This document shows positions 13,948 through 31,023 of a DNA stretch of 64,000 nucleotides, one piece after another; positions within the stretch are counted from its first letter, which is position 1; the number at the start of each line of letters is the position of its first letter. Below the pieces are notes generated by a model, which ran no database searches, was not told where the DNA came from, and saw only the letters and a program-made list of their open reading frames with translations. Position numbers and translations under genes: made by a program. Origin of the DNA: Scolanthus callimorphus (taxonomy: Eukaryota; Cnidaria; Anthozoa; Actiniaria; Edwardsiidae). The stretch spans positions 62,001-126,000 of the forward strand of contig CM066922.1 of NCBI GenBank assembly GCA_033964015.1, read 5' to 3'.

Positions 13948-15414
13948 AGTCTCGTCTTTCTACCCTACCCAGTTCCAGGGGGGACGTTAAAGAACCACTG
14001 GGGACGTAATAAACCCTCTGGCAGTGACCAACCTCAGTGTCTGTGCTTAAGACCGCTTGGCAGCCAGTGGCGCCCTTGGAACCCAACGCAATTCAGCTTA
14101 CGAGCTGCGAGTTTTGGGAGACGGTCGCACATACGTTTTTTTACGTTTACGTTTTGATTTAATAATTGCAGTTTATTTTTTGCTATATAACAAAACACTT
14201 AACGACTGTTGTTTCCCTCGAATCTCGATGTTAGATTCTTGGGAAAAAAAACTGATGTTTCCCTCGGGAGCAGTCATTAAGTGTATAATATTTAATTCTC
14301 TATGAACAGATCAATGACAACGAACCCAATGCCAAATTAAACGAGTTTAACTCGCACATGCGCAATATGTACAAATGGATTGATGACACAGACAAGATGG
14401 TGAAGAACTTGCATGTGGGAATGGACCCTACAGAGGCAACGCAATTACAAGAACAGATCGAGGTGAGATGTTTCTTGTCGCACCAGCAAATACGAGGGAA
14501 ACAATATCTGAACTTTTCACCCATTAAGGTACATACGTTACGAGGACTACGAAATATAATGAACCAATCGCAATCAGTTCCCAGGTCTCGGTAGTGTCAC
14601 GTAATCAGTACGTGACATGTTCCTCTGTTGTGCAGACGTCTAAGACGCGTAAGGACAGTCGGGGACGACAATGATTTGGAATGGCTGGGGTGGTATTTTT
14701 TATCGCGTTTGGGTTGCATTCTTGATAAGAAATATAGTGACCAATCAGAATCAGGTCCAAGATCTGGGTAGTGTCACGCAACCAGTTACGCGTAATGTTC
14801 CTCTGTTGTGCAGACGTCTATTACGTGAAAGGACAGTCGGGGACGACAATGATTGGGAATGGTGTAGGGTGGGCTGTAGGCTGTAGGGCGGTATTTCTTT
14901 AACGTTTCGATTGCATTCTTGATAAGATAAAACTACGAAATATAGTGACCAATCAGAATCAGGTTCAAGATGTGGGTGGTGTCACGCAATTAGTACGTGA
15001 CACGTTGCTCTGTTGTGCAGACGTCTTGTACGCGGAAAGACAATCGGGGACGTGAATGTTTGGGAATTGCTGTAGGGTATTGGCATGATCGCGAGACGGT
15101 TGCATTCTGCATAAGCTCAATCAAATTACTATTTCTTTTAGCTGCGATGCGATGAAGTCGACAAAAAACAAAATCAAGTGGATTATATTTCCAAACTCGG
15201 AAAACAACTAGAAAAAGATTTAGAAGACCCTGACACGACGGAGGAAATAGAAGAGGAGCTGTCGATCCTGAACAAACGCTGGCGAGAATGTCGAGATTCA
15301 TTAGACAATGTTACAGACAGGGGGGTGCAAAGACAACGGGCACCCAGGGATAGTGGATGCTGTCTTATGGTGGCGCTGAGGAAAAAGGTGTCAACATTGT
15401 GTGCTTACAACTGA
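1..15414 (+). CDS. Spectrin-repeat giant protein, 13 spliced exons (copy 1, 5' end missing)
   Basis: Thirteen plus-strand exons join in one frame: 1-148, 488-669, 1465-1636, 2756-2937, 3835-4021, 4771-4955, 6571-6718, 8339-8520, 9117-9264, 10449-10630, 12367-12556, 14310-14462, 15142-15414. Every internal boundary is GT-AG and every phase agrees, giving 776 codons and a stop. The protein is helical and charged, with repeated spectrin-repeat signatures: Trp near the start of helix A (DQWLSESEKL, YSWMDDAESR, YKWIDDTDK), a second Trp near the end of helix C (NSRWNKLN, DWRWKELS, NKRWRECR), and about 110 residues per exon pair. Proteins of this class (dystrophin/utrophin, plakins, nesprins, spectrins) are elastic rods that link actin to membranes, the nucleus or microtubules. 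No actin-binding, EF-hand, ZZ, plakin or KASH domain lies in the window, so I cannot tell which family it is. Exons further upstream exist (see 55441-56054). The 3' end is doubtful because the last exon reads through its expected donor. Confidence 0.85.
488..669 (+). CDS. Spectrin-gene exon B (copy 1)
   Basis: 182 nt from cttgtag| to GATAA|gtacga, phase 0 to phase 2. It encodes helices B-C of a spectrin repeat, with SEENATKLRGELVSLNSRW carrying the conserved helix-C Trp. Confidence 0.88.
900..1009. repeat. Short MITE, TIR GGGGCCGGTT
   Basis: Inverted ends CTGGGGCCGGTTTCTGAAAG and, on the other strand, CAGGGGCCGGTTCCTAGAAG, in intron B-C. The same element is in copy 2 at 58235-58340. A relative with TTCCTAGAAAGTC ends is at 22875-23003. 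Confidence 0.6.
1465..1636 (+). CDS. Spectrin-gene exon C (copy 1)
   Basis: 172 nt from gatcag| to AACGAG|gtacat, phase 2 to 0. DQFVQEVHMEYKKNALW opens a new repeat. The helix-A Trp motif MDQWLSESEKLI follows. The same bases are intact in the second copy at 58795-58966. Confidence 0.88.
2029..2470. mobile_element. CAACA-rich MITE, TIR GCCMGGCGCAAACGG
   Basis: Ends GCCAGGCGCAAACGG and the reverse of GCCCGGCGCAAACGG bound a 440-bp block full of CAACATTGTTG-type palindromes. No coding capacity. Present at the same place in copy 2 (59340-59788), so older than the split of the copies. Confidence 0.65.
2578..2706. repeat. GCGCGC-rich MITE remnant
   Basis: Contains two copies of ACTACCAGMATGCAGCGCGC and ends in CAGCTGGAATCGTC. 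Related to the better preserved element at 16273-16433 and repeated in copy 2 at 59894-60018. It ends about 50 bases before exon D. Confidence 0.55.
2756..2937 (+). CDS. Spectrin-gene exon D (copy 1)
   Basis: 182 nt from attcag| to AACAT|gtgagt, phase 0 to 2. It starts DFRKEVREYSQTAAE and ends with the helix-C pattern ITESLRMRWNAIETNL. The exon lies directly after a GCGCGC-rich MITE remnant. Confidence 0.88.
3108..3578. repeat. Foldback cluster with perfect 41-bp arms
   Basis: 3435-3475 and 3538-3578 are perfect inverted copies of a 41-base unit (AATTACGATTTTGAGACGG inward to ATATTGACGG) around a 62-base loop. A third, diverged copy in the second orientation is at 3108-3140. Repeated in copy 2 from about 60421. 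Confidence 0.7.
3835..4021 (+). CDS. Spectrin-gene exon E (copy 1)
   Basis: 187 nt from ttgcag| to ATCAAG|gtgaga, phase 2 to 0. It includes SRMREVSADWSSQQV and is open throughout. The second copy (61146-61333) has one extra C in the middle, which breaks the frame. Confidence 0.87.
4022..4440 (+). repeat. G-rich minisatellite GGTAAAGTGGGGAGGGCAGG
   Basis: Degenerate tandem units of about 20 bases directly after the donor of exon E. All Gs are on the coding strand, so the intron RNA could form G-quadruplexes. Unit number differs in copy 2. Confidence 0.75.
4771..4955 (+). CDS. Spectrin-gene exon F (copy 1)
   Basis: 185 nt from tcgtag| to AGCAG|gtagtg, phase 0 to 2. It is rich in Glu and Lys with DSTAWLNAKKL, and ends in a long heptad-like helix (MAELEEDVDKMKSR). 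The counterpart at 63755-63934 has lost five single bases. Confidence 0.87.
5007..6192. mobile_element. Non-autonomous TIR element, TTA target duplication
   Basis: 1.19 kb between TTA (5004-5006) and TTA (6193-6195). Ends CCCCTATTCAGACTGGG and the reverse of CCCTATTCAGACTGGG. Inside lie G12, a G/C-run pair at the right end and three tandem CCGCCATCTTGGA motifs near 5330-5370. The TTA duplication fits PIF/Harbinger. No transposase. The window ends as the copy-2 counterpart begins (about 63986). Confidence 0.75.
6571..6718 (+). CDS. Spectrin-gene exon G
   Basis: 148 nt from ggacag| to ATACAG|gtgcgt, phase 2 to 0. It starts VKTLNGQRISRNVAECE and ends EVQKQLQEIQ, giving helical linker sequence. 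Confidence 0.86.
7117..7854. mobile_element. Harbinger-like MITE, left end lost in a poly-G run
   Basis: The right end GCGATAAATAATGACCGG is followed by TTCC and TAA. The left TIR is replaced by a run of 32 G (7121-7152). The interior AAAATGCAGTGATCCTCCC matches the element at 56490. It holds a CGCGCGAAGCGCGCCG hairpin near 7627. Confidence 0.65.
8339..8520 (+). CDS. Spectrin-gene exon H
   Basis: 182 nt from catcag| to CAGAG|gtatga, phase 0 to 2. The helix-C signature YRLRDLDWRWKELSREN has two Trp residues. Confidence 0.88.
8739..8915. mobile_element. Foldback MITE, TIR ACAGGGMATTTCTGCAGAA
   Basis: 177 bp, almost fully palindromic. The centre reads GGAAGTGTTCGGA ... TCCGAACACTTCC. A relative is at 12971-13135. 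Confidence 0.7.
9117..9264 (+). CDS. Spectrin-gene exon I
   Basis: 148 nt from tttcag| to CACAAG|gtacaa, phase 2 to 0. Helix A of the next repeat is clear (ELMGDIYSWMDDAESRIHA), followed by ALEDAYAKHK. The donor runs straight into the CCAA-rich satellite. Confidence 0.88.
9265..10310 (+). repeat. CCAA-type degenerate satellite, split by a MITE
   Basis: Intron I-J consists of degenerate CCAACCAA/CCATCCAA units at 9265-9895 and 10190-10310. The middle (9903-10177) is a separate inserted element. The strong C/A bias gives long spurious open frames that run into exon J. Confidence 0.75.
9903..10177. mobile_element. MITE inside the CCAA satellite
   Basis: Inverted ends AAAAGACATAGACGTGTCCC with GAGTGGAACATT inward, and on the other strand AAAAGACATGAAACATACCC with GAGTGGAATATT. 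275 bp, no coding capacity. Confidence 0.68.
10449..10630 (+). CDS. Spectrin-gene exon J
   Basis: 182 nt from tttcag| to AAAAAG|gtacga, phase 0 to 2. ELNEEMDAYEPSIRTAVKLG is a textbook helix-B segment that continues HK from exon I. The frame is also open upstream, but that is repeat-derived intron sequence. A damaged copy of this acceptor region lies near 13350. Confidence 0.88.
11292..12284. mobile_element. Composite Harbinger-like element with nested member
   Basis: Ends GGGACGTGTCATTA and TAATGACACGTCCC between TAA (11289-11291) and TAA (12285-12287). The interior has repeated GGGGGAGGGTC blocks, two CGCGC hairpins, and the end of another family (GGCGATAAATAATGACCG at about 12003). The same composite recurs at 49465-50573. 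Confidence 0.72.
12367..12556 (+). CDS. Spectrin-gene exon K, acidic linker
   Basis: 190 nt from tttcag| to AACGAG|gtgggc, phase 2 to 0. Unlike its neighbours it encodes a Gly/Pro/Asp-rich, probably disordered segment (IPPDDVEGGIVAADVQAEVE, LSDEGFGDAESTSGTD). It looks like a hinge between repeat blocks. Confidence 0.82.
12971..13135. mobile_element. Foldback MITE related to 8739-8915
   Basis: Shares GGGAAGTGTTCGGATTTTCC and the CATTTCTGCA end with the element at 8739. Arms are more diverged. Confidence 0.6.
13270..13400 (+). pseudogene. Damaged duplicate of the exon J acceptor region
   Basis: TCCTTGGGTTTGC...CTTTGCATA, ACTTYCAG and GGAATTGAAYGAAGAGA occur in the same order as at 10373-10465, with several indels. 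The exon part loses frame after about 20 bases. It looks like a partial tandem duplication of exon J that has decayed in intron K-L. Confidence 0.6.
13784..14085 (+). mobile_element. tRNA-derived SINE
   Basis: The head resembles a tRNA, with an A-box-like TGGTCCAGCG and a B box GGTTCGACTCC at 13836-13846. The body contains TTTCGGATGAGACAATAAACC and ACGTTAAAGAACC, a layout seen in invertebrate SINEs. It lies in intron K-L. The tRNA type was not determined. Confidence 0.72.
14310..14462 (+). CDS. Spectrin-gene exon L
   Basis: 153 nt from gaacag| to ATCGAG|gtgaga, phase 0 to 0. Helix A of a new repeat (SHMRNMYKWIDDTDKMVKNL) follows the linker exon. Confidence 0.86.
14548..15110 (+). repeat. Three tandem units of about 180-210 bp
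   Basis: Units start near 14548, 14725 and 14930, each with ACGAAATATARTGACCAATC, GTGTCACG and CTCTGTTGTGCAGACGTCT. They fill most of intron L-M. No coding sense. Confidence 0.75.
15142..15414 (+). CDS. Spectrin-gene exon M, reads into stop
   Basis: The acceptor is ttttag|CTGCGA. Sixty codons fit a spectrin helix pair (EEELSILNKRWRECRDSL). The expected phase-2 donor after ACAGACAG at 15320 is replaced by a G6 run followed by TGC, so the frame continues for 31 unrelated codons to TGA at 15412-15414. AATAAA follows at 15521. Either this is the true 3' end, or the donor is mutated or mis-sequenced. The end coordinate is uncertain. Confidence 0.65.
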   Translation: MRCDEVDKKQNQVDYISKLGKQLEKDLEDPDTTEEIEEELSILNKRWRECRDSLDNVTDRGVQRQRAPRDSGCCLMVALRKKVSTLCAYN

Positions 15415-16272
15415 GATCCTGCTCATCCATAAAGTCGCGGAGTCATGTCTAAACCCAGACACGAATCAGACTCGACTATCGGATCTGCTCCAGAGATCAC
15501 GACGCGTTTACACCTCATTGAATAAATGTTGCGTTGGGATTTGGTCGTTGAAGCAAGGGAATGCCATGCGATGGTCTGCTGCTTTAGTGACCGCCAAACA
15601 ATGTCACTCGACTACCATGACCAATCCCCACAGCAACCTTTTCCAAAATCAGGTTTATACTTCTTGTTCGCTGCTCACGAGGATGACTTCACCTTTCTCC
15701 GCGAGAACGGCCTTTAGGTGGGGCAGACAAGGGGACATGTAATGCAACCCGGGTCTTATGGCCCGCACACCATGGACGAACATATTAATTTTTGATGAAT
15801 ATGAAGGGTGCACGAGTAAGAATCCTGAATCTGTGTTGTTCTCTTTTAAAGTGTTTATATTTCTAGTAACGTTTTGTTATAGTTTCTGTATTGTTTGCTT
15901 GGCTTGTTTCCTGTGGGCTTAGAGATAGAATTTACTCGCAAGACTTCAAGGTGCTTATAATAACGTATGGAATTGCCCTACATTAGTTGGTTGTCTGCAA
16001 GCCTCTGACCAATTTTATGGGAAAATGTGCTTCTAAAGCAAACTTCTCTTACGGTGATAGTAAGGGACCTAAAAAGGGACAATCATACCTTTAGTAATGG
16101 ACCCATGCTCGTATAGTCAATCAGTAAAGCCACTATTCAACAGGCCTACATCATGTAAATATATTCAATGCACAATTCAACTTAAATACATTCCGTACGT
16201 TTAAAATTGAAAGCAGTCGCCCATAATTCGACAAACTATTTTTGCAGAAGGGCACAAACTTTCCCCACCAAT
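15415..16272. other. No gene recognised
   Basis: After the exon M stop there is one AATAAA and AT-rich sequence without spectrin-like exons or clear repeats. Any continuation of the spectrin gene is not visible here. Confidence 0.5.
15521..15526 (+). promoter_or_regulatory. Candidate poly(A) signal AATAAA
   Basis: A canonical AATAAA 107 bases after the stop codon of exon M. It would serve the short read-through 3' end. It is a six-base motif in AT-rich DNA, so chance is a real alternative. Confidence 0.25.
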
Positions 16273-16433
16273 GGACAATTCCAGCTATAAGCGCGCGCGC
16301 TCTTCTTTATTCAGAAATGCCCAAGCCGTGTCTCACAACTACCAGAATGCAGCGCGCGCTTTTCAGTTTGTTCGACAAATGTCCCACATTTACCGACATG
16401 CAGCGCGCGCGTGCGATATAGCAGGAATCGTCC
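16273..16433. mobile_element. MITE, TIR GGACRATTCCWGCTATA
   Basis: 161 bp with inverted ends GGACAATTCCAGCTATA and GGACGATTCCTGCTATA, each followed inward by an alternating GC run. Shares the central CCCAAGCCGTGTCTCACAAC with the remnants in the spectrin gene. Confidence 0.65.
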
Positions 16434-16862
16434 ATTTGTTCATAAAATACAGAAACGTATTAGCTACCTTTGGAAAAAATACCATGTCTCCTTATTTAGT
16501 GTTAAGTGTACATTAAATATCATCTCCAAACTTCCTTAGAGCGCCTTTCATTAACCCCTCACGCGTAATACGGTAGTAAAGAAAAACACAAAAGAACAAA
16601 GGAGGAGGAGCGTGATAAAGTGTATTTCACGGGGTTAATGATGACAACTCTTACAAATATTTTAGCATTTTCCTTTCGCCTCTCTAAAGATTCTTTCAAC
16701 ATCTTCAATCCAACGTCTCAGCCCCGTCCAGGGTTAAGCATGTTGACACGGGCCACTTAAAAAACTTTTGTACATCTTATCAGTCAGGAGCCCAACAACA
16801 AGAGCCTCAATCACCTATTGATGGGCGTGCAAATCACAGATGAATGAATCTATATTTAGATA

Positions 16863-17402
16863 CAGTCGAAGCTCTCTGTGCGACCGCTCTCGTAAGCGAC
16901 CAGCTCCCATAACGACCATTTTCCCGAAACCCCGTTTGAAATGTCACATAAACTCTGTTATTTCAAGCTCTCGCAAGCGACCGCCTTATCGATGCGACCA
17001 GCTCCGTTAGCGACCACAATTTCAAATCACCAACAGAGATTTTCTATTGTTTTTCAGCTCTTGTAAGCGACCACAGTACTTTTGTCTTTAAAACATCAGT
17101 CATCACCTCATAAATATCTAAACTGATACAAGCTGCACCGGTGAAATGCTATTTTCTATGTACATATTTGCGGTTATCTATTCTTAATTAAAGTTGGGAA
17201 ATAAATCAAACTATTTTAAGCATTAGTATCACATAATATTTTATAGATTTATTGTACTAAGCTCTCGTAAGCGACCAACACCTTTTGTTCAAGTAGGAAG
17301 CCGCTTGGTGCTCGCTTACGAGAGCCGTTCTCGTAAGCGACCAGCTCCGTTAACGACCACAATTTTCAGTTCCGAGGTGGTCGCTTACGAGAGCTTTGAC
17401 TG
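16863..17402. mobile_element. Tc1/mariner-pogo type MITE
   Basis: 540 bp between TA dinucleotides, with ends CAGTCGAAGCTCTC and the reverse of CAGTCAAAGCTCTC. The motif CTCTCGTAAGCGACCA recurs through the body in both orientations. No transposase. Confidence 0.75.
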
Positions 17403-17576
17403 TAGTAAAATTTGAATTCCGAGAGAATAAGTTGTCATGGTTACAAATTATGTCCCCTTCTCAAAAGAAAGATGAACTCAGTGACGTCATCGCACTGACG
17501 CGTTGAACCCAGCATTCTCACTCTAAATCCAACATTCACAGTCTAAAAATAGACTCTCTTATTCCTGTGCATATGG

Positions 17577-18175
17577 CGAGACCTAGAGGCGTAGATGGAG
17601 ACTCCTGTTGATGTTCTCCTGATTCTTCTACTCCTGTGCATATGGCTAGACCTAGAGGAGCAGATGGAAGCTTCTGTTGATGGACTTCTGATTCTTCTAC
17701 TGCTGTGCGTATGGCTAGACCTAGTGGAGCAGATGGAGGCTTCTGTTGATGGACTTCTGATTCTTCTACTCCTGTACATATGGCTAGACCTAGTGGAGCA
17801 GATGGAGGCTTCTGTTGATGGACTTCTGATTCTTCTACTCCTGTACATATGGCTAGACCTAGTGGAGCAGATGGAGGCTTCTGTTGATGGACTTCTGATT
17901 CTTCTGCTCCTGTGCATATGGCTAGACCTAGTGGAGCAGATGGAAGCTCATGTTGATGGGCTCCTGATTCGTCTACTCCTGTACATATGGCTAGACCTAG
18001 TGGAGCAGTTGGAGGCTCCTGTTGATGGGCTCCTAATTCTTCTACTCCTGTGCATATGGCTAGACCTAGTGGAGCAGATGGAAGCTCCTGTTGATGGGGT
18101 CCTGATTCTTCTACTCCTGTGCATATGGCTAGACCTAGTGAAGGAGATGAAGGCTCCTGTTGAAGGGTTCCTATA
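17577..18175. repeat. 69-bp minisatellite, about nine units
   Basis: The unit contains CTTCTGTTGATGGACTTCTG, ATTCTTCTACTCCTGT and CATATGGCTAGACCTAGTGG. The length is a multiple of three, so the plus strand is open for 204 codons (17595-18209, 23-residue hydrophobic units) and the minus strand for 124 codons of Arg/Ser-rich units. It begins about 70 bases after the BCKDHB stop and is probably in its 3' UTR. I do not call either frame a gene. Confidence 0.85.
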
Positions 18176-18241
18176 TCAGTCTAATCTATATTCGCATCAC
18201 ACAGTTTAATTAATTTAAGGAGTCTTTCTTTCCTGGACACA

Positions 18242-28797
<10,556 letters not shown>

Positions 28798-28892
28798 TTT
28801 GGTTTCACTAGTGCTTAGGCTTCCATGAGAATGCCACAGGGAGACCGGTCAGGTCACACAGTGCGCGCGCATTTCACTCATCTCCATCCAAA
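28798..28892. promoter_or_regulatory. Bidirectional promoter between BCKDHB and the BTB-Kelch gene
   Basis: Only 95 bases separate the two divergent start codons, so both 5' UTRs and core promoters must overlap here or lie inside coding sequence. Each start lies in an AAAATGGCGG context, the CCGCCATTTT motif that resembles a YY1-type downstream element on both strands. No TATA box is visible. GTGCGCGCGCA occurs in the middle. Shared regulation is inferred from spacing alone. Confidence 0.65.
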
Positions 28893-30704
28893 ATGGCGGA
28901 CAATATCATGCTCCAATTTGAAGAAAATCTTACCAGCAATGAATACAGAAAGGAGCTTCTAGACCAACTTAACGAAAACCGTCGTGCTAATTATCTTTGT
29001 GATGTAATTTTAGTTGCAGACGGTCAAGAGTTTCCAGCTCACAGAGCTGTGTTGTCTGGCTGTAAGGGTTTCTTCCATGGACTGTTTGCTTCAGAAATGA
29101 AGGAACGTAAGCAATTCAAAATACATTTGCATCATGTTCATCCCAACGTCTTAGACGCTGTACTAAGCTACATTTATACTGGTGAAATTGAACCAAATCG
29201 AGACAACGCTCAGCTTGTTTTAGTCGCTGCAGACTTCCTATTATTGGACAAGTTGAAATTTGCTATGGATAGCTATTTGACAGACGCCATCAAAGGGACT
29301 ACGTCCAGTTTCTCGCTCTTGATGTACGCCTTTTCAAAGCAGTATAAATGCGAAAAGCTCCAAGAAGCAACAATGAAATCGATTCGTGAGAATTTCGAGT
29401 CTGTTTTGGCGGAGGGACATGAATTTCTAAAGATAAGTGTGGAAACACTTGAAGAAATACTTGACTCTGATGATCTTCAAGTCAGTAGTGAAGAAATGGT
29501 GTACAAAGCAATATTGGACTGGCTGAATCAGGACCGCAAGGAAAGAGAGCATTTGTTCCCAAGACTGTTCCATCTTGCTCGAGTGGAATCCATCTCAGAG
29601 GAATTTATCCATTCAACTATTATTAACGAAAGCCTTGTGACAAGAAACCCCCTGTGTTTGTATCAGCTTCTTAAAAGTGCTAAGTATTTGCCAACAGATG
29701 CCAGTAAGCAACACCCAAGAGATTGCCTGGACAAGTATACCAACGTTATCTTGGTGTTCCCACAGTACTCGTACCCTGTGTATTTTGCAGGATCAGCGTA
29801 TGTGCTGAGAAAAGAAGGGAAGCATTTAGGGGTTGTTTTACATCGGTATGAACTTGAATTGAACTGCTGGTTCAAAGTTGGTAGAATAAAAGAGGTGACG
29901 TCAGACTTTTTCAGCTTGGGATGTCTAACAGGGATGATTTATTTTGTTGGAGGAAAGGTGAAGACAGAAAATGTTGTTAAATCCCTAAATGAAGTGTATA
30001 CTTGTGATCTGAAGGCAAGGCCAAAGAAAATAATTGCTTCGGTCACTAAAGTCTCCCCTATGAGTGAAAATCGAAGCTCTTGTAACATTGTTGCCAGCGA
30101 CAATCACATTTATGCAATTGGAGGACATTCCATTACCACAAGACATGGACAGATGTTCTCAAATGCTCTCAAATCTATGGAGCGATACAATCCAAAGACA
30201 GACACTTGGGAAAAACTTTCTCCAATGAGGTACAAGAGAAGCTCTTCCTCTCAGTCCTGCACAATACTAGATGAAAAGATCTTTGTGATTGGAGAAGCAA
30301 TGTTTTGCAATACTTGTACAACTGGCTCAGCTACCGGTAGTCCTGCCACAGCTTATACTGAGATGTATGATATTCCAAGTGATGCTTGGTCAGTGATTGC
30401 TAGTTCACCTCTACATGCAAGTAACAGTGTCCTTGTTAGTTGCAGTCATAGCATATATCTCATTGCAGCTGGGACTTTTAAAAGTGAACGCAAACATAAG
30501 AATAGAGAGCATGAACCAGCTGACCAAATAAGAGTGAGTGTGTATGACATGAAAAATAATTGCTGGTCTCCTGAAATATCTCAAGTTGAATTTCATCCAA
30601 ATATTGATCTTATGGTAGATAGCCTTGCTCTTGGGGGAGTCGCTGTCAGGCTCCACAAGGAAGAGGTTGCTTGGCTACGTCCTCTTGGAGATGCTGAGAC
30701 ATAA
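28893..30704 (+). CDS. BTB-BACK-Kelch protein (KLHL-type), single exon
   Basis: An intact intronless reading frame of 603 residues. BTB/POZ domain at about residues 33-130 (YLCDVILVADGQEFPAHRAV, then VLSYIYTGEIE), BACK domain at about 135-255 (ILDSDDLQVSSEEMVYKAIL), and degenerate Kelch blades from about 280 to 590 (GMIYFVGGK, NHIYAIGGH, YNPKTDTWEKLSPM, YDMKNNCWSPEI). Family members are usually substrate adaptors for Cullin-3 ubiquitin ligases. BTB binds Cul3 and dimerises, the Kelch propeller holds the substrate. Here the Gly-Gly of some blades is lost (KIFVIGEAM, SIYLIAAGTF), so the propeller is divergent. The first ATG follows AAA and starts MADNIMLQFEENL. It is divergent to BCKDHB. I cannot assign an individual KLHL orthologue. 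Confidence 0.95.
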   Translation: MADNIMLQFEENLTSNEYRKELLDQLNENRRANYLCDVILVADGQEFPAHRAVLSGCKGFFHGLFASEMKERKQFKIHLHHVHPNVLDAVLSYIYTGEIEPNRDNAQLVLVAADFLLLDKLKFAMDSYLTDAIKGTTSSFSLLMYAFSKQYKCEKLQEATMKSIRENFESVLAEGHEFLKISVETLEEILDSDDLQVSSEEMVYKAILDWLNQDRKEREHLFPRLFHLARVESISEEFIHSTIINESLVTRNPLCLYQLLKSAKYLPTDASKQHPRDCLDKYTNVILVFPQYSYPVYFAGSAYVLRKEGKHLGVVLHRYELELNCWFKVGRIKEVTSDFFSLGCLTGMIYFVGGKVKTENVVKSLNEVYTCDLKARPKKIIASVTKVSPMSENRSSCNIVASDNHIYAIGGHSITTRHGQMFSNALKSMERYNPKTDTWEKLSPMRYKRSSSSQSCTILDEKIFVIGEAMFCNTCTTGSATGSPATAYTEMYDIPSDAWSVIASSPLHASNSVLVSCSHSIYLIAAGTFKSERKHKNREHEPADQIRVSVYDMKNNCWSPEISQVEFHPNIDLMVDSLALGGVAVRLHKEEVAWLRPLGDAET

Positions 30705-31017
30705 TGTAATCTTTAATAAGCATTAGACATGCATGAGTTTAAAGTTACAGAACAACCATGATATTTTTTCGTGATGGCTACCTCATTTTAAAGCTTATTT
30801 CCCTCAACTATGGGAACTTTATTTCTTTAATGTGATAAAGCACCGATTTTTTAGTGATATGTCTTTCTGATGCATAAGTTAAGGTTTCATGCACACACAT
30901 AAAGGCTGCTTTCATCTTTAACAACACTGTCTTTACCATGTGCTTAAATTCAAGGTTATAATGGTAGGGTTGACTGTCAAGTCACCATGGCCTTATTGAC
31001 CATCTAAAATTGCATTT

Positions 31018-31023
31018 AATAAA
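31018..31023 (+). promoter_or_regulatory. Candidate poly(A) signal of the BTB-Kelch gene
   Basis: AATAAA about 315 bases after the stop codon, the first canonical signal seen downstream. The region between is AT-rich and free of recognisable repeats, as expected for a 3' UTR. Confidence 0.4.

Noticed and set aside
14548..15110. A CRISPR-like array (also 51166-51345 and 17577-18175)
   Set aside because: The repeats are long, degenerate and directly adjacent without unique spacers, in a eukaryotic intron or intergenic setting.
17595..18209. A 204-residue repetitive membrane protein
   Set aside because: The frame is open only because the unit is 69 bp. The opposite strand is open too, there is no promoter or splice context, and the start lies inside the array.
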